Assembly: GCA_017390475.1 (NCBI GenBank)
Contig: JAFPBO010000051.1
Location: 372,001-436,000 of the forward strand
Source of the DNA: Loktanella sp.
GTDB taxonomy: Bacteria; Pseudomonadota; Alphaproteobacteria; Rhodobacterales; Rhodobacteraceae
Length of the DNA: 64,000 bases
Direction: 5' to 3'
Part shown: in pieces, positions 16,558 through 25,454 of the stretch
Layout: every line of letters begins with the position of its first letter
Numbering within the stretch: the first letter of the stretch is position 1
Program-made: the position numbers and the translations under genes
Notes under the pieces: generated by a model
What the model was told of the DNA's origin: nothing
What the model saw: only the letters and a program-made list of their open reading frames with translations
Database searches by the model: none

Positions 16558-19500
16558 CAGACCACCCCCCGCGCGGTAAAGGGGCCGGGGCCAAATCTGT
16601 CCGACACCTGCGCCACCTCCACCCGGAACGGCGCGCCGCCATGATCCGCCGCGATCTGTGCGGCGGGATAATGCCACTGCGGCGCGGTCACCGTGACATT
16701 GCGCCGCGCAATGCCGTCGCGGATCACCCGGATCTGATACAGCTCTGCCGCCTCGCCCAGCGGGATGTCGCCATCGGCCCAAAGATCACCGTCAATCCGG
16801 CTGCATCTGATCCATGACATCTGCAGCCCCTCTGCCTCCCGGCGCAGCCGCAGATGCGCCACCGGATAGGGGCGCAGCCCATTCCCGGCAAAGCTGTCCA
16901 CGCGATAGCGGAAACTGGCATCCCCCAAGGGCCGCCGCGCCGGACCATAGCGGATATGCCGGTCCAGCCCCCGCGCCCGCGACGGCAGCACCATCTGATC
17001 GACGCGCCCGTCCAGCAGCACGACTTTCGACCCCGCAGGCCAGAGGTCCGGCATGATCCCGCGACTGCCCGCCTGCCCGCGCAACAGCCCCTGCAACCGA
17101 TACCCGCCATCACCCAAAGCCACGGCGGCGCGGAATTGCAGCACCTCCCAGTGACCTGTCGACCCGTCGCCAATGGCGATCATATTGGCCCCGGCCAGCA
17201 CCGCCTGCGCCGTCACCGACGCCAATGTGCCGCCGACCAGCCGCAGATCAAATCCCGCCTGCCGGTCCCACAGCCCGGCAGGCCCGCGCAGCAGCGGCGT
17301 CAGGCTTTCGCCGATCACGCTGGGATCGCGCCGGATATCGCTCAGCACATAATCGCTGTCCTGCGCCGCGGAATAGACCGCCACCGACCCCGGCCAAGGC
17401 GCGCCCGCCACCGCCAGATGCGGCGCATGCGCGATTTCATCACCGCGCAGCAAGGGCAGGTCCAGCAGCAGCAGTTCCACCGGCACCGGCGCGGCAAAGG
17501 GATGCAGCACCGCCGCCCGATCCTCTGCCGGGTCCGGCTGATAGGTGCTGGCGCTGATCCGCACCGCCTCGACCAGCCGCAGCCCCGCATCCTCGACCCG
17601 GTCGATCCGGTAGCGCCCGGCATGATCCGGCAGGTCCAGCGCCACCACATCGCCCGCGCCCAGCGCACGCGACGGCGGCAGCGCGAAACTGATCGTGTCG
17701 CGCGCCACCCGCGCCTCTTGCAACCAGCGCGCGGCGATATTGCGGCCCTCGGCGCGGGTCAGCGCCAGCGGCAAGTCATGGCGCGCCACCGCCACGGCGG
17801 CAACATCGGCATGGCGCGCCTCTGCTGCTGCCGGTTCATAATCGCCATCCGCATCCAGATGCAGCACCGCGACCCGTGCCGCCGTTTCCGCCGCTGGGGC
17901 GCGGGTCAGCGCAAAGGCCCGGTCCTGTTCCGGGTCCAGCGCCAGATCGTCATGACCCAACCGCGCATCCACCCGTGCCGCGCGGTTCTGAAACACCAGC
18001 AACCCGTCACGTTCCACCGCGTCAAAGCCATAGGCCAGCATCAGCACCTGCAAGGCCGCCCGCCCGCTGGTGACCCGGTCCAGATGATAGCCGCGCACAA
18101 GGCCGAACAACCGCGACACATCATAGCGGCGCACCCCGGCCTGATCACAGATCGCCGCCACCACCGCCGACAGCGGCAGATTGCTGGCCCGCCCGTTCAG
18201 CCAATGCCCGCGCGCATAATTGCCCGCATCGGCCCAAAGCCCGCGGTTGCCCGGAAAGAACGGATAGGGCCGTGCATCCCAGGCCCAGACATGCATCCTT
18301 GCGGTATCGACCATCCGGCCGCCATAGACAGACGAGATCGGGTTACACGCCGGATCAGCATAATGCTGTGTCATCGCGCGCAGATATTGCATCTGCATCA
18401 GATCATCGCGGTTGCCATTCGAATAATGCGGCAGACCGGATTCCGATGATTTGAGATCCAGAAACCTGTTGGGCTGGTTCGCCCCCTTATCAATCGCCGC
18501 ACAGCCAAATTCGGTGAACCACACCGGTTTCGATGCAGGCACCCAGGCCGTCGGTTCCGCCTGTCTGACCCCGCCGATCCGTTCGTGATGGGCATGGGAC
18601 CACCATCCGGAGATATCCTTGACGCGCCAGACCCAGGGTTCCCCCGCATCATCAGTGATCGGCACACGGCGTTGGGCATTGCGGGCCTCTGGCGTCGGGT
18701 AATACCAGTCATAGCCTTCACCCCCCGCGATATTGCCGCGCAGATAGGCCAGATTGTGGATCGTCCCGGCGCTGGCATCGGCGTGATCGTCGCCATCGCG
18801 CCAATCGGCCAGGGGCATGTAATTGTCGATCCCGATGAAATCGATATTGTCATCGGCCCAGAGCGGGTCCAGGTGGAACAGCTTGTCCGCCGTGCCTGCG
18901 GGCTGATAGCCGTGATATTCGCTCCAATCCGCAGCATAGCTGATCTTGCAATCCGGTCCCAGAATGGCGCGCACATCCGCCGCCAGCAGCCGCAAGGCCG
19001 CGACCGCCGGAAACCGGCCAGTCGCGCCACGTATCTGCGTGAACCCGCGCATTTCCGACCCGATGCAGAATGCATCCACCCCACCCGCAGCCGCACACAG
19101 ATGCGCGTAATGCAGAATGAACCGGCGATAGCCGCCCTGCGCCGGGCCGGTGTAATCCACCCGGCTGCCCTGTACCGTGAAATCCTGCGGCTGTGCGCTG
19201 CCCATAAAGGCCGCCACCTCGGCTTCTGCCCCGGCGGTGCCATCCGCCGCCCCGCTGGTGATCCGGCCCCGCCAGGGCAAGGCAGGTTGCCCCACCGCCC
19301 CGGTCCAAGGATCAGGCAGATCATTGCCCGGCAGTTGTTCCATCAGGATGAACGGATAGAACACCGTCCCGATGCCGCGCGCGCGCTGGTCCCGGATCGC
19401 CTCGACCACTGCTGCATCCGCAGGCGTGCCGCCATAGACCGGCGCATCGGCCTGATATGGCACGCGCTGCGCCATGCTGCGGGTCAGCCCTGACACACGC

Positions 19501-20426
19501 CACGGCATCGCCTGCGCGTCGACATCCTTCTGTTCTACCCGTGGCAGCACCTGACAGGACCCGCAGCGCAGGTCATCACCGAACCATGACACCACCAGCA
19601 CCAGCGATTTGCAGCGCGGCAGATCGCCCTGCAACGCATCCATCGCGACGGTATAATCCGCCTGCCCTGCGGGGCTGTTGATATTCACCGCCACCTGTTC
19701 GCCATAGCGCGGCGACAGCGTGACCGGCGTCGTCGCCAGCCCGTATTCACCAGTGCCGGGGATCAATGCGACGCCTTGCAGGCCGTCGGCCAAGCCGCCC
19801 GCCAGCCCGGCGCGCACCACCTCGAAGGTCAGCTGCGGGATGCGGTTGCCGAACCGGCCCAGATCCAGATCCTCGATCACCACATAGGCGGTGCCGCGAT
19901 AGGCAGGCACCTGCCCCGCGCCCTCGATCGCGGACATGCAGGGGTCGGGCAATTGATCGGCAGTACCGTGATAGAGCCGCATATTCAGATCATCCGGCGC
20001 AATCTCGACCCCATCGGCCCAGATCCGGCCAATCCGGTTGATCGGCCCGGCGCATAAAGCCACCGCAAAGCTGACGTGATAACTATGCGTCGTGGTCTGC
20101 GGCGCGCGGGGCGCACCTTTGCCGCCACCACCGGTGGTGCTGCTGGACTGGCTGAAATGGCTGGCCCAGATCACCTGCCCGCCGACGCGCATGCGCCCGT
20201 AGACCTGCCCGATATCCGCGCCTTCTGCCGCGCCGGTCAGGCGGAACCGGTCCACCTGCCCGGTCTCGACGGCATCACTGCCCGCACCCAGCAGGCGCTG
20301 GTCGATCCGCGCGCCCAGCATCGCACCGGCGGCGCGGCCCGCTGTCGCCATCGACAGGCCCAGAACGCTGCCCCCGATTGCGCCACCCAAGGCCGTGCCT
20401 GCGGCTGCAAGAACTATCGTTGCCAT
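16557..20426 (-). CDS. GTA baseplate megatron protein (gp15-type)
   Basis: A 1289-residue tail-tip protein. The ATG at 20426 gives MATIVLAAAGTALGGAIGGS, the usual glycine/alanine-rich start of this family; the upstream frame overlaps gp14. A glycoside-hydrolase-like TIM barrel lies around residues 440-720 with FIGIDNYMPLADWRDGDDH and WFTEFGCAAIDKGANQPNRF, followed by a phage-tail domain with VTSGRAALQVLMLAYGFDAV and a long C-terminal receptor-side region. It forms the baseplate tip that contacts the recipient cell. Length is typical for gp15. It sits 1 base downstream of gp14 and overlaps the trailing small gene. Confidence 0.93.
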   Translation of the reverse strand: MATIVLAAAGTALGGAIGGSVLGLSMATAGRAAGAMLGARIDQRLLGAGSDAVETGQVDRFRLTGAAEGADIGQVYGRMRVGGQVIWASHFSQSSSTTGGGGKGAPRAPQTTTHSYHVSFAVALCAGPINRIGRIWADGVEIAPDDLNMRLYHGTADQLPDPCMSAIEGAGQVPAYRGTAYVVIEDLDLGRFGNRIPQLTFEVVRAGLAGGLADGLQGVALIPGTGEYGLATTPVTLSPRYGEQVAVNINSPAGQADYTVAMDALQGDLPRCKSLVLVVSWFGDDLRCGSCQVLPRVEQKDVDAQAMPWRVSGLTRSMAQRVPYQADAPVYGGTPADAAVVEAIRDQRARGIGTVFYPFILMEQLPGNDLPDPWTGAVGQPALPWRGRITSGAADGTAGAEAEVAAFMGSAQPQDFTVQGSRVDYTGPAQGGYRRFILHYAHLCAAAGGVDAFCIGSEMRGFTQIRGATGRFPAVAALRLLAADVRAILGPDCKISYAADWSEYHGYQPAGTADKLFHLDPLWADDNIDFIGIDNYMPLADWRDGDDHADASAGTIHNLAYLRGNIAGGEGYDWYYPTPEARNAQRRVPITDDAGEPWVWRVKDISGWWSHAHHERIGGVRQAEPTAWVPASKPVWFTEFGCAAIDKGANQPNRFLDLKSSESGLPHYSNGNRDDLMQMQYLRAMTQHYADPACNPISSVYGGRMVDTARMHVWAWDARPYPFFPGNRGLWADAGNYARGHWLNGRASNLPLSAVVAAICDQAGVRRYDVSRLFGLVRGYHLDRVTSGRAALQVLMLAYGFDAVERDGLLVFQNRAARVDARLGHDDLALDPEQDRAFALTRAPAAETAARVAVLHLDADGDYEPAAAEARHADVAAVAVARHDLPLALTRAEGRNIAARWLQEARVARDTISFALPPSRALGAGDVVALDLPDHAGRYRIDRVEDAGLRLVEAVRISASTYQPDPAEDRAAVLHPFAAPVPVELLLLDLPLLRGDEIAHAPHLAVAGAPWPGSVAVYSAAQDSDYVLSDIRRDPSVIGESLTPLLRGPAGLWDRQAGFDLRLVGGTLASVTAQAVLAGANMIAIGDGSTGHWEVLQFRAAVALGDGGYRLQGLLRGQAGSRGIMPDLWPAGSKVVLLDGRVDQMVLPSRARGLDRHIRYGPARRPLGDASFRYRVDSFAGNGLRPYPVAHLRLRREAEGLQMSWIRCSRIDGDLWADGDIPLGEAAELYQIRVIRDGIARRNVTVTAPQWHYPAAQIAADHGGAPFRVEVAQVSDRFGPGPFTARGVV

Positions 20427-20427
20427 G

Positions 20428-20859
20428 TCAGTTTTCCTTTTGTGCAAAGATGAAACGGGCCGCGACCCGCCGCGCCCAGGGCGCAGACAGCGGGCTTTCG
20501 ACCACGCCATGCCCGCTATAGGCATGGATAAAGGCGGGGTTTGCGCCGGTGGCGCTGACCAACCCCAGATGTTTCGCCACCCCGCCTGCGCGCATGCGGA
20601 ACAACAGCACCTGGCCGGGCTGGATTGGTCCGGTGGCGGCAGGCATATGGCGCAGCGCGGCCTTCCAGAGCAATTCCGCGCCCTGCGGTTCGGACCAGTC
20701 GCTGGTATAGGCAGGCACCGGTTCCGGCTCTGCCCCATGCAATTCGCGCCACAGGCCGCGCAACAGGCCCAGACAATCGCAGCCCACGCCCTTTGCCGCG
20801 CCCTGATGCAGATAGGGCGTGCCGATCCAACCCCTTGCGGCGCTGATCACGGCGGTCAT
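20428..20859 (-). CDS. GTA NlpC/P60 cell-wall peptidase (gp14-type)
   Basis: A 143-residue NlpC/P60 peptidase. The catalytic cysteine is Cys29 in GCDCLGLLRGLW, with the general-base histidine His97 in KHLGLVS and a third polar residue in FIHAYSGHG. In the RcGTA particle this protein sits at the tail tip and opens peptidoglycan of the recipient. Start overlaps the gp13 stop by 4 bases (20859/20856), showing coupled translation. Confidence 0.92.
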   Translation of the reverse strand: MTAVISAARGWIGTPYLHQGAAKGVGCDCLGLLRGLWRELHGAEPEPVPAYTSDWSEPQGAELLWKAALRHMPAATGPIQPGQVLLFRMRAGGVAKHLGLVSATGANPAFIHAYSGHGVVESPLSAPWARRVAARFIFAQKEN

Positions 20860-21737
20860 TTGCCGCGCCTGCTCTGCCCGGTCAGGTTGCCGTCACTGCG
20901 CGGCACCGCGACCAGCCAATCATCGCCGGGGATATCGGGGAAACCCTGAAAATTCAGCAGATTGGCGAATTTAACCCGGCAGGTCTGGGCCGCCTTGTCG
21001 CAGCCTGCGGTCAGGGCCAGCAGATCCGCCACCCCGACCGCAGCGCGGATCGGGTCCCAGAGCGTGATTTCACGCAGACCATCCAGCAGCCGGTCGGTTT
21101 TGACCGGGCCGCGCAAGCCCTGCGCCGCACCTGTGGTGACCAGCAGATCGCCACCGGTGAACCAGCCGTCATGAAACATCGGCAGCCCGGCGAACCGGAA
21201 CACCCGACCGCCATCCACCGCGACGGGCGGCGCGGTGAACCGATAGGCCGGATCATCGGGATTGAACCGGCAGCGCGCATCGCCCAGCACCGCCGCGCAG
21301 GACGGCAGATAGGACCGCCCCTGCGGCTGGTTCAACGGCTCTGTCAGCCCGCGCAATTCGGCCTGAAAACCGCCCTTGGCGCGGGTCATCTCACCCAATG
21401 TCCCGGCGAAACGCAGATCGCGCTGCACGACATCATCCCAGCGCACCCGCCAGACCCGGACCTGCGCTGCGTCATAGCGGCCTGCGGTGATATCCGCCTC
21501 GGTGATTGCATCAGAACTCAGCGCGCCGACGGCATCACTGTTATTCACCGACAGCCCGGTGGTGCTGGCCACGGCCCGCGCTGACAGCCCGGTTTCGGGC
21601 GCAAAGCGGATACCATCAAAGGTCAGCGCCAGATCGTGATCGGTAAAGCCCAGGGTCACCCCATCGGCCCGCGTCACTGCCCAGCAATGGCACAGATGCG
21701 TCGCCCCGCTGGCCAGATGATCAGACAGCGCGTTCAT
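20856..21737 (-). CDS. GTA tail hub protein (gp13-type, DUF2163)
   Basis: A 293-residue protein of the DUF2163 / phage TIGR02218 family. It starts MNALSDHLASGATHLCHCW and ends with the family block TAGCDKAAQTCRVKFANLLNFQGFPDIPGDD, in which several cysteines (also SCAAVLGDARCRFNP near residue 145) could bind a metal cluster; the homologous RcGTA hub protein carries an iron-sulfur cluster. It links the distal tail ring to the megatron. It overlaps gp12 upstream and gp14 downstream by 4 bases each. Confidence 0.9.
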   Translation of the reverse strand: MNALSDHLASGATHLCHCWAVTRADGVTLGFTDHDLALTFDGIRFAPETGLSARAVASTTGLSVNNSDAVGALSSDAITEADITAGRYDAAQVRVWRVRWDDVVQRDLRFAGTLGEMTRAKGGFQAELRGLTEPLNQPQGRSYLPSCAAVLGDARCRFNPDDPAYRFTAPPVAVDGGRVFRFAGLPMFHDGWFTGGDLLVTTGAAQGLRGPVKTDRLLDGLREITLWDPIRAAVGVADLLALTAGCDKAAQTCRVKFANLLNFQGFPDIPGDDWLVAVPRSDGNLTGQSRRGK

Positions 21738-22363
21738 GGCCGCACCTCGATCACCGGCACATCGGGGGCCTCGCCCGCCTGAAACCGCGACATCGACGTG
21801 CGGATATGATCGGTGGCAAAACGCACCGGCACGTCGAATTCATAACCTGCGGTGATCTCTGCCCCGAGAGCGGGCGGATCGGCGAAATGCACGACGCCGG
21901 TGGCGGGATCAACGGTGTAATCCAGCCCCGGTGCCATCGGATCGCCGCCACGGGTGATGCGGATCGTCCCGGCCACCGGTTTGGTGATCGGGCGGCGATA
22001 GCTGGTGTCGCCGGACCGATAGGTTTTCACCAGTTGAAAGTCCGTCGTCACCGCGTCACCGATGCCGATCAGCTGATCCGGGATCGTGATATCCTGCGAC
22101 GGCAGGCAGGATTTGTAATCGGACCAGTCTTTCCAGCGAAAGCCGATCAACTGGCCCTGCCGCGCCTCGAAAAAGGCGATCAGGGTCGCCAGATCATCCA
22201 GCGCAGACAGGCCCAGCCCCGCATCATAGCGCCTGCGGCTATGCGCCCAGGGGGTGTTGCGTTCCTCATGCCCATTGGCGAGGCTGACAATCTCTGTCCG
22301 CCGTTCCGGCCCGCCAGTGGCGCCGAATGACAAGGCGGCGGGGAATCTGATTTCGTGAAACAT
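21734..22363 (-). CDS. GTA distal tail protein (gp12-type, DUF2460)
   Basis: A 209-residue protein of the DUF2460 / TIGR02217 family. It begins MFHEIRFPAALSFGATGGPE and has RRRYDAGLGLSALDDL, FFEARQGQLIGFRWKDWSDYKS and a C-terminal AGYEFDVPVRFATDHI block. In RcGTA this subunit forms the distal tail ring. AAGGA lies 8 bases before the ATG. Its stop overlaps gp13. Confidence 0.92.
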   Translation of the reverse strand: MFHEIRFPAALSFGATGGPERRTEIVSLANGHEERNTPWAHSRRRYDAGLGLSALDDLATLIAFFEARQGQLIGFRWKDWSDYKSCLPSQDITIPDQLIGIGDAVTTDFQLVKTYRSGDTSYRRPITKPVAGTIRITRGGDPMAPGLDYTVDPATGVVHFADPPALGAEITAGYEFDVPVRFATDHIRTSMSRFQAGEAPDVPVIEVRP

Positions 22364-22374
22364 CGGGGTGATCC

Positions 22375-23031
22375 TTATGAATTGCGCTGGCTGCGCTGCA
22401 TCGCGCGGGCCAGCTGGCTGGCGATCTGCGATTGGCTGCGCTGAAAGCCCTGCACATCCGGGGTCGTGATATGCATCGTGACATGCACGGCATTGCCGCC
22501 GCCTTGCACACCCAGCCGCCCGTCCGGGCCGCGCGCCAGCGGCATGATCGCCTCTGGCCCCGCTTCGCCCATCAAGCCGGTGCCGCCGCGCATCGCGAAT
22601 GGCGTCGGGCTGGTGACCACGCCGCCCTTGGCAAAGGGCATGACGCGGCCTTGTGAAAACGGCGCACCATCGGCAAGAGGCATCAGGCCCGCGACAAGGC
22701 TGTTAAGGCCCCCGGCCAGCTTGCCGCCGAAATGGTCGGTGACGGGTTTGACTGCCGCGCCGTAAACCGTGCCGGACATCGCCCTGCCGAGGCCGGCAAA
22801 GACATCACTCAGGCTCTTGCCATCCAGCACGAGGCCATCCAGTGCGCGGCGCAGCCCGGTGGAAAAGCCGCTTTCAAGATTGCCCAGATCACGGGTGGTA
22901 TCATTCAGCGCGGTCTGGGTGCCGCGCAACTGCCCCTCAAAGGCGGCGGTGACGGCAGAGGCATCGCCAAGGCTGCGTTCCAGCGCGTTGATATCGCTGT
23001 CGAAATCGTCGATACGGTCAAGATCGGACAT
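22375..23031 (-). CDS. GTA tape-measure protein (gp11-type)
   Basis: A 218-residue protein, very short for a tape measure but normal for gene transfer agents, whose tails are short. The ATG at 23031 gives MSDLDRIDDFDSDINALE. Residues 20-60 are helical and likely coiled coil; the middle carries FAGLGRAMSGTVYGAAVKP and a Gly-rich PFAKGGVVTSPTPFAMRGG segment followed by GLMGEAGPEAIMPLARGPDG, a block shared with lambda-like tail proteins. The start lies inside the 3' end of the gp10.1 gene (14-base overlap). Confidence 0.88.
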   Translation of the reverse strand: MSDLDRIDDFDSDINALERSLGDASAVTAAFEGQLRGTQTALNDTTRDLGNLESGFSTGLRRALDGLVLDGKSLSDVFAGLGRAMSGTVYGAAVKPVTDHFGGKLAGGLNSLVAGLMPLADGAPFSQGRVMPFAKGGVVTSPTPFAMRGGTGLMGEAGPEAIMPLARGPDGRLGVQGGGNAVHVTMHITTPDVQGFQRSQSQIASQLARAMQRSQRNS

Positions 23032-23227
23032 CGGGTGTTTCCTTTGCTTTATCGGGGAAAGCCTGCGCCAAAGCATCCAGCCCGGCGCGGGTCATCGGGG
23101 CGGGCCCGGCCTGCGCGCCCAGCATCACGTGCAGTTCCGCAGGCGTCAGCGCCCAAAAGGTGGCAGGCGGCAGCCGCAGGGTGCAAAGCCCGGCGCGCAG
23201 GAGGCCGGGCCAGTCCAGCCCGGTCAT
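23018..23227 (-). CDS. GTA tail assembly chaperone-like protein (gp10.1-type)
   Basis: A 69-residue protein of the phage TIGR02216 family, recognised by its compact pattern LDWPGLLRAGLCTLRLPPATFWALTPAELHVMLG, here cited as the LRLPPATFWALTPAEL core. It lies between gp10 (4-base overlap) and the tape-measure gene (14-base overlap), the place where lambdoid phages encode a second assembly chaperone. No predicted catalytic residues. Confidence 0.85.
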   Translation of the reverse strand: MTGLDWPGLLRAGLCTLRLPPATFWALTPAELHVMLGAQAGPAPMTRAGLDALAQAFPDKAKETPDVRS

Positions 23228-23538
23228 TGCGGCACCGTGAAGGCGCGCGCCAGCAGCGTGGCCGCCAGCCCTGCCGCGCCGACCGGGCCGCCGGGGAAAT
23301 CGACGGCCAGCAGATCATCCGCCTGCCCGCGCCAGCCAGCACCGCGCAGCCCGGCGACGATCACCGCCACCACATCGCGGCTGGAAAACGCCCCGGTTTC
23401 AAACCGCGCCACCAGATCGACCAGCGACCCGGTCTGCAGGGCGGTTTCCAGTTCGGCCAATGCGCCAAGGGTCAGCTTGGCGTGATGCACCGTGTCGCCG
23501 ATGGTGACGGCGACTTCACCTGCATAAGGATTGGCCAT
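23224..23538 (-). CDS. GTA tail protein (gp10-type)
   Basis: A 104-residue protein of the GTA gp10 family: MANPYAGEVAVTIGDTVHHA, then LTLGALAELETALQTGSLVDL and a helical C-terminal half with VVAVIVAGLRGAG. Gene position (after the tail tube, before the tape measure) matches a tail assembly chaperone. Its start overlaps the gp9 stop by one base (23538). Confidence 0.88.
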   Translation of the reverse strand: MANPYAGEVAVTIGDTVHHAKLTLGALAELETALQTGSLVDLVARFETGAFSSRDVVAVIVAGLRGAGWRGQADDLLAVDFPGGPVGAAGLAATLLARAFTVPQ

Positions 23539-23951
23539 CAGATCAGCACCGTAAAGGCCAGTGCCCCGGCAGAGGCGAGCGCAATTTCATAGGTCGCCTC
23601 GCCATTATGGCTGCCGGCGTAATCGATGCCGGTGATCTGGAACCGGCCCTGCAAAGTGCCGAAACCGGGGATGATGACCTGAAAATCCGGGGTCAGCCCG
23701 GCAAAGAATATCTGCCGCGCGCGGGCATCGGTGCCCGCATCCTTGAACACGCCAGAACCAGAGATCGCGGCGGTTTTCACCCCGGCCCCGCCCAGCAATT
23801 CGCGCCAGCCGCCGCTGTCGAGATTGGTCACATCGACGGTTTCCGCATTCAGGCTGATCCGCGTGGCGCGCAGGCCTGCGAGCGTTTCAAACTGGCCATC
23901 GCCAGTCATGTCGATCTTGACCAGCAGGTCTTTTCCGTTCTGGGCTGTCAT
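23538..23951 (-). CDS. GTA major tail tube protein (gp9-type)
   Basis: A 137-residue protein of the TP901-1-like major tail protein family. The ATG at 23951 gives MTAQNGKDLLVKIDMTGDGQ; the core has GLRATRISLNAETVDVTN, GWRELLGGAGVKTAAISGSG and the C-terminal YAGSHNGEATYEIALASAG. It polymerises into the tail tube. An in-frame upstream ATG would add 11 residues of poor quality, so the shorter start is preferred. Confidence 0.92.
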   Translation of the reverse strand: MTAQNGKDLLVKIDMTGDGQFETLAGLRATRISLNAETVDVTNLDSGGWRELLGGAGVKTAAISGSGVFKDAGTDARARQIFFAGLTPDFQVIIPGFGTLQGRFQITGIDYAGSHNGEATYEIALASAGALAFTVLI

Positions 23952-23973
23952 CGCTTCGTTCCTTATCAAGGGG

Positions 23974-24381
23974 TTAAGTGTCATCGGCCACGCGGGCGCG
24001 AAAGGTCAGGGTAATCCGGCGCGCGCCATCCTTGCGGGCGGCGCGGGCCTTGGAGAAATGCAGGCCGACCAGCGTGCCGCGCGTCAGCGGCAGGGCTGCG
24101 TCAAGCAAGGCGTCGCAGACCGCCGCCGCGGCCTGTTTGGCGGCGGCAAACCCACTGTCCTGACTGTGCAGCGTGATGGTCAGTGCGTGATCGGCACCTT
24201 GGCCGGTCTGGTCAGAGGCGTCGCGCACCTCTTCGCCGCCCAGCAGCAGGTAAAGTGGCGGCACCGGACCGGCGGGCAGCGCGTCGTAGATCGCAGTCCC
24301 GATCAGCGCGGTCAGCGCGGGATCGGCTGTCAGCCTGCGATAGATCGCGCTTTGCAGGGCGGCGGCGATGGCATAGGTCAT
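23974..24381 (-). CDS. GTA tail terminator protein (gp8-type, DUF3168)
   Basis: A 135-residue DUF3168 family protein: MTYAIAAALQSAIYRRLTAD, PLYLLLGGEEVRDASDQ and HALTITLHSQDSGFAAAKQA. In RcGTA the equivalent caps the tail and joins it to the head connector. It overlaps gp7 by 4 bases and is followed by gp9 after 22 bases. Confidence 0.92.
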   Translation of the reverse strand: MTYAIAAALQSAIYRRLTADPALTALIGTAIYDALPAGPVPPLYLLLGGEEVRDASDQTGQGADHALTITLHSQDSGFAAAKQAAAAVCDALLDAALPLTRGTLVGLHFSKARAARKDGARRITLTFRARVADDT

Positions 24382-24704
24382 GTCGCCACCTGCGCGGTTG
24401 CGGTGCAGGTCAGATACAGGCCCTTGGGGTCGGCATCGGCCACCGCGTCGATCCGGTAGATCTGCGCGCCCTGCCGGAACCTTTGCCCCGGTACGGGCCG
24501 CGATGGCGCGCCATAGGGCGCGGCGCGCAGGGTGATCCGGTAGGTCATCCGTGACAGATTGTCTGCGGCGCGCCCGGTGCCGGGCCGGATCGCGGCCCAG
24601 ATCATCCCCATCGGCTGCCAGTCGCTGACAAAGCCACCGGCACCGTCGGGCGATTGCACCTGATGTTCCAGCATAAGGGCGCGGGTCATTTGCGGGATGC
24701 TCAT
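24378..24704 (-). CDS. GTA head-tail stopper (gp7-type)
   Basis: A 108-residue head closure protein of the head-tail adaptor family: MSIPQMTRALMLEHQVQSPD, then GGFVSDWQPMGMIWAAIRPG and SRMTYRITLRAAPYG. These small beta-barrel proteins plug the connector after DNA packaging. It overlaps gp6 and gp8 by 4 bases on each side. Confidence 0.9.
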   Translation of the reverse strand: MSIPQMTRALMLEHQVQSPDGAGGFVSDWQPMGMIWAAIRPGTGRAADNLSRMTYRITLRAAPYGAPSRPVPGQRFRQGAQIYRIDAVADADPKGLYLTCTATAQVAT

Positions 24705-25297
24705 CGCCGTGCCCCCAGCCGCAGCGGCCGATGCGGCGCGACCAGCGCCAGCACCGCCGCCGGGATCACGGCATAGCCGCCGACAGAAAAATCATGGCGG
24801 CTGTCATAATGATGCGCCGCCAGCATCAGGCTGGCCTCGGCCAGATCGGCGGGCAGATCGGCCCAGTCGGGCGCGAAACCGGCGCGCAGCCCGATGCGGA
24901 TCGCGCCATGCGGCGGAATCCGTGGCAACAGACCGGCCTTGGCGACCAGTCCGGGGCGCTGGCTGTCTTGCAGCAGATACCAGTGATCGGCATTGGCGGC
25001 GGTTTCGCGGCCATCGGCGGTGATCCTTGTGACATGCAGAATGGCGCTGACCGGGGTCACCGGCAGGATCTGGCGCACCGGATCGCGCCAATGGGTCACG
25101 GTCCAGTTGAAATCGCGGCGGATCAGGATCTTGCCGGTGCGTGCCTCGATCTGCGCCATGGCGGCGCGCAGATGGCGCAGCAACAGCCCGTCCTGATCGG
25201 CGGCATCGGCAAAACCGCTGGCCAGACGCAGGTATTGTTTCAGCTGGGCCAGTGGCAGGACCAGGTCCTGTATCGGTGTCTGTTCGACTAACATCAT
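24701..25297 (-). CDS. GTA head-tail connector adaptor (gp6-type)
   Basis: A 198-residue connector protein. The start ATG at 25297 follows GGAG by 7 bases and gives MMLVEQTPIQDLVLPLAQLK, the usual beginning (LPLAELKAHLR-like). It has IEARTGKILIRRDFNWTVTHW and LRAGFAPDWADLPADLAEA, the conserved C-terminal half of this family. It binds below the portal. About 157 bases separate it from the capsid gene, the second largest gap inside the cluster; this gap shows no open frame of note. Confidence 0.9.
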   Translation of the reverse strand: MMLVEQTPIQDLVLPLAQLKQYLRLASGFADAADQDGLLLRHLRAAMAQIEARTGKILIRRDFNWTVTHWRDPVRQILPVTPVSAILHVTRITADGRETAANADHWYLLQDSQRPGLVAKAGLLPRIPPHGAIRIGLRAGFAPDWADLPADLAEASLMLAAHHYDSRHDFSVGGYAVIPAAVLALVAPHRPLRLGARR

Positions 25298-25454
25298 GGG
25301 ATTGCTCCGAAAATTCTGGGGTGGCGCGGACCCGGATACGCCTTGCCGCTCTGCATCTCTCGACGGAAGGTTGGTTGCTGGACCATGCAGCGCGGGGCGC
25401 ATCCGGGGGCGGGAGGGCGCGCCTGTGACGGCGCGCCAGCCTATCGCGGCAGCA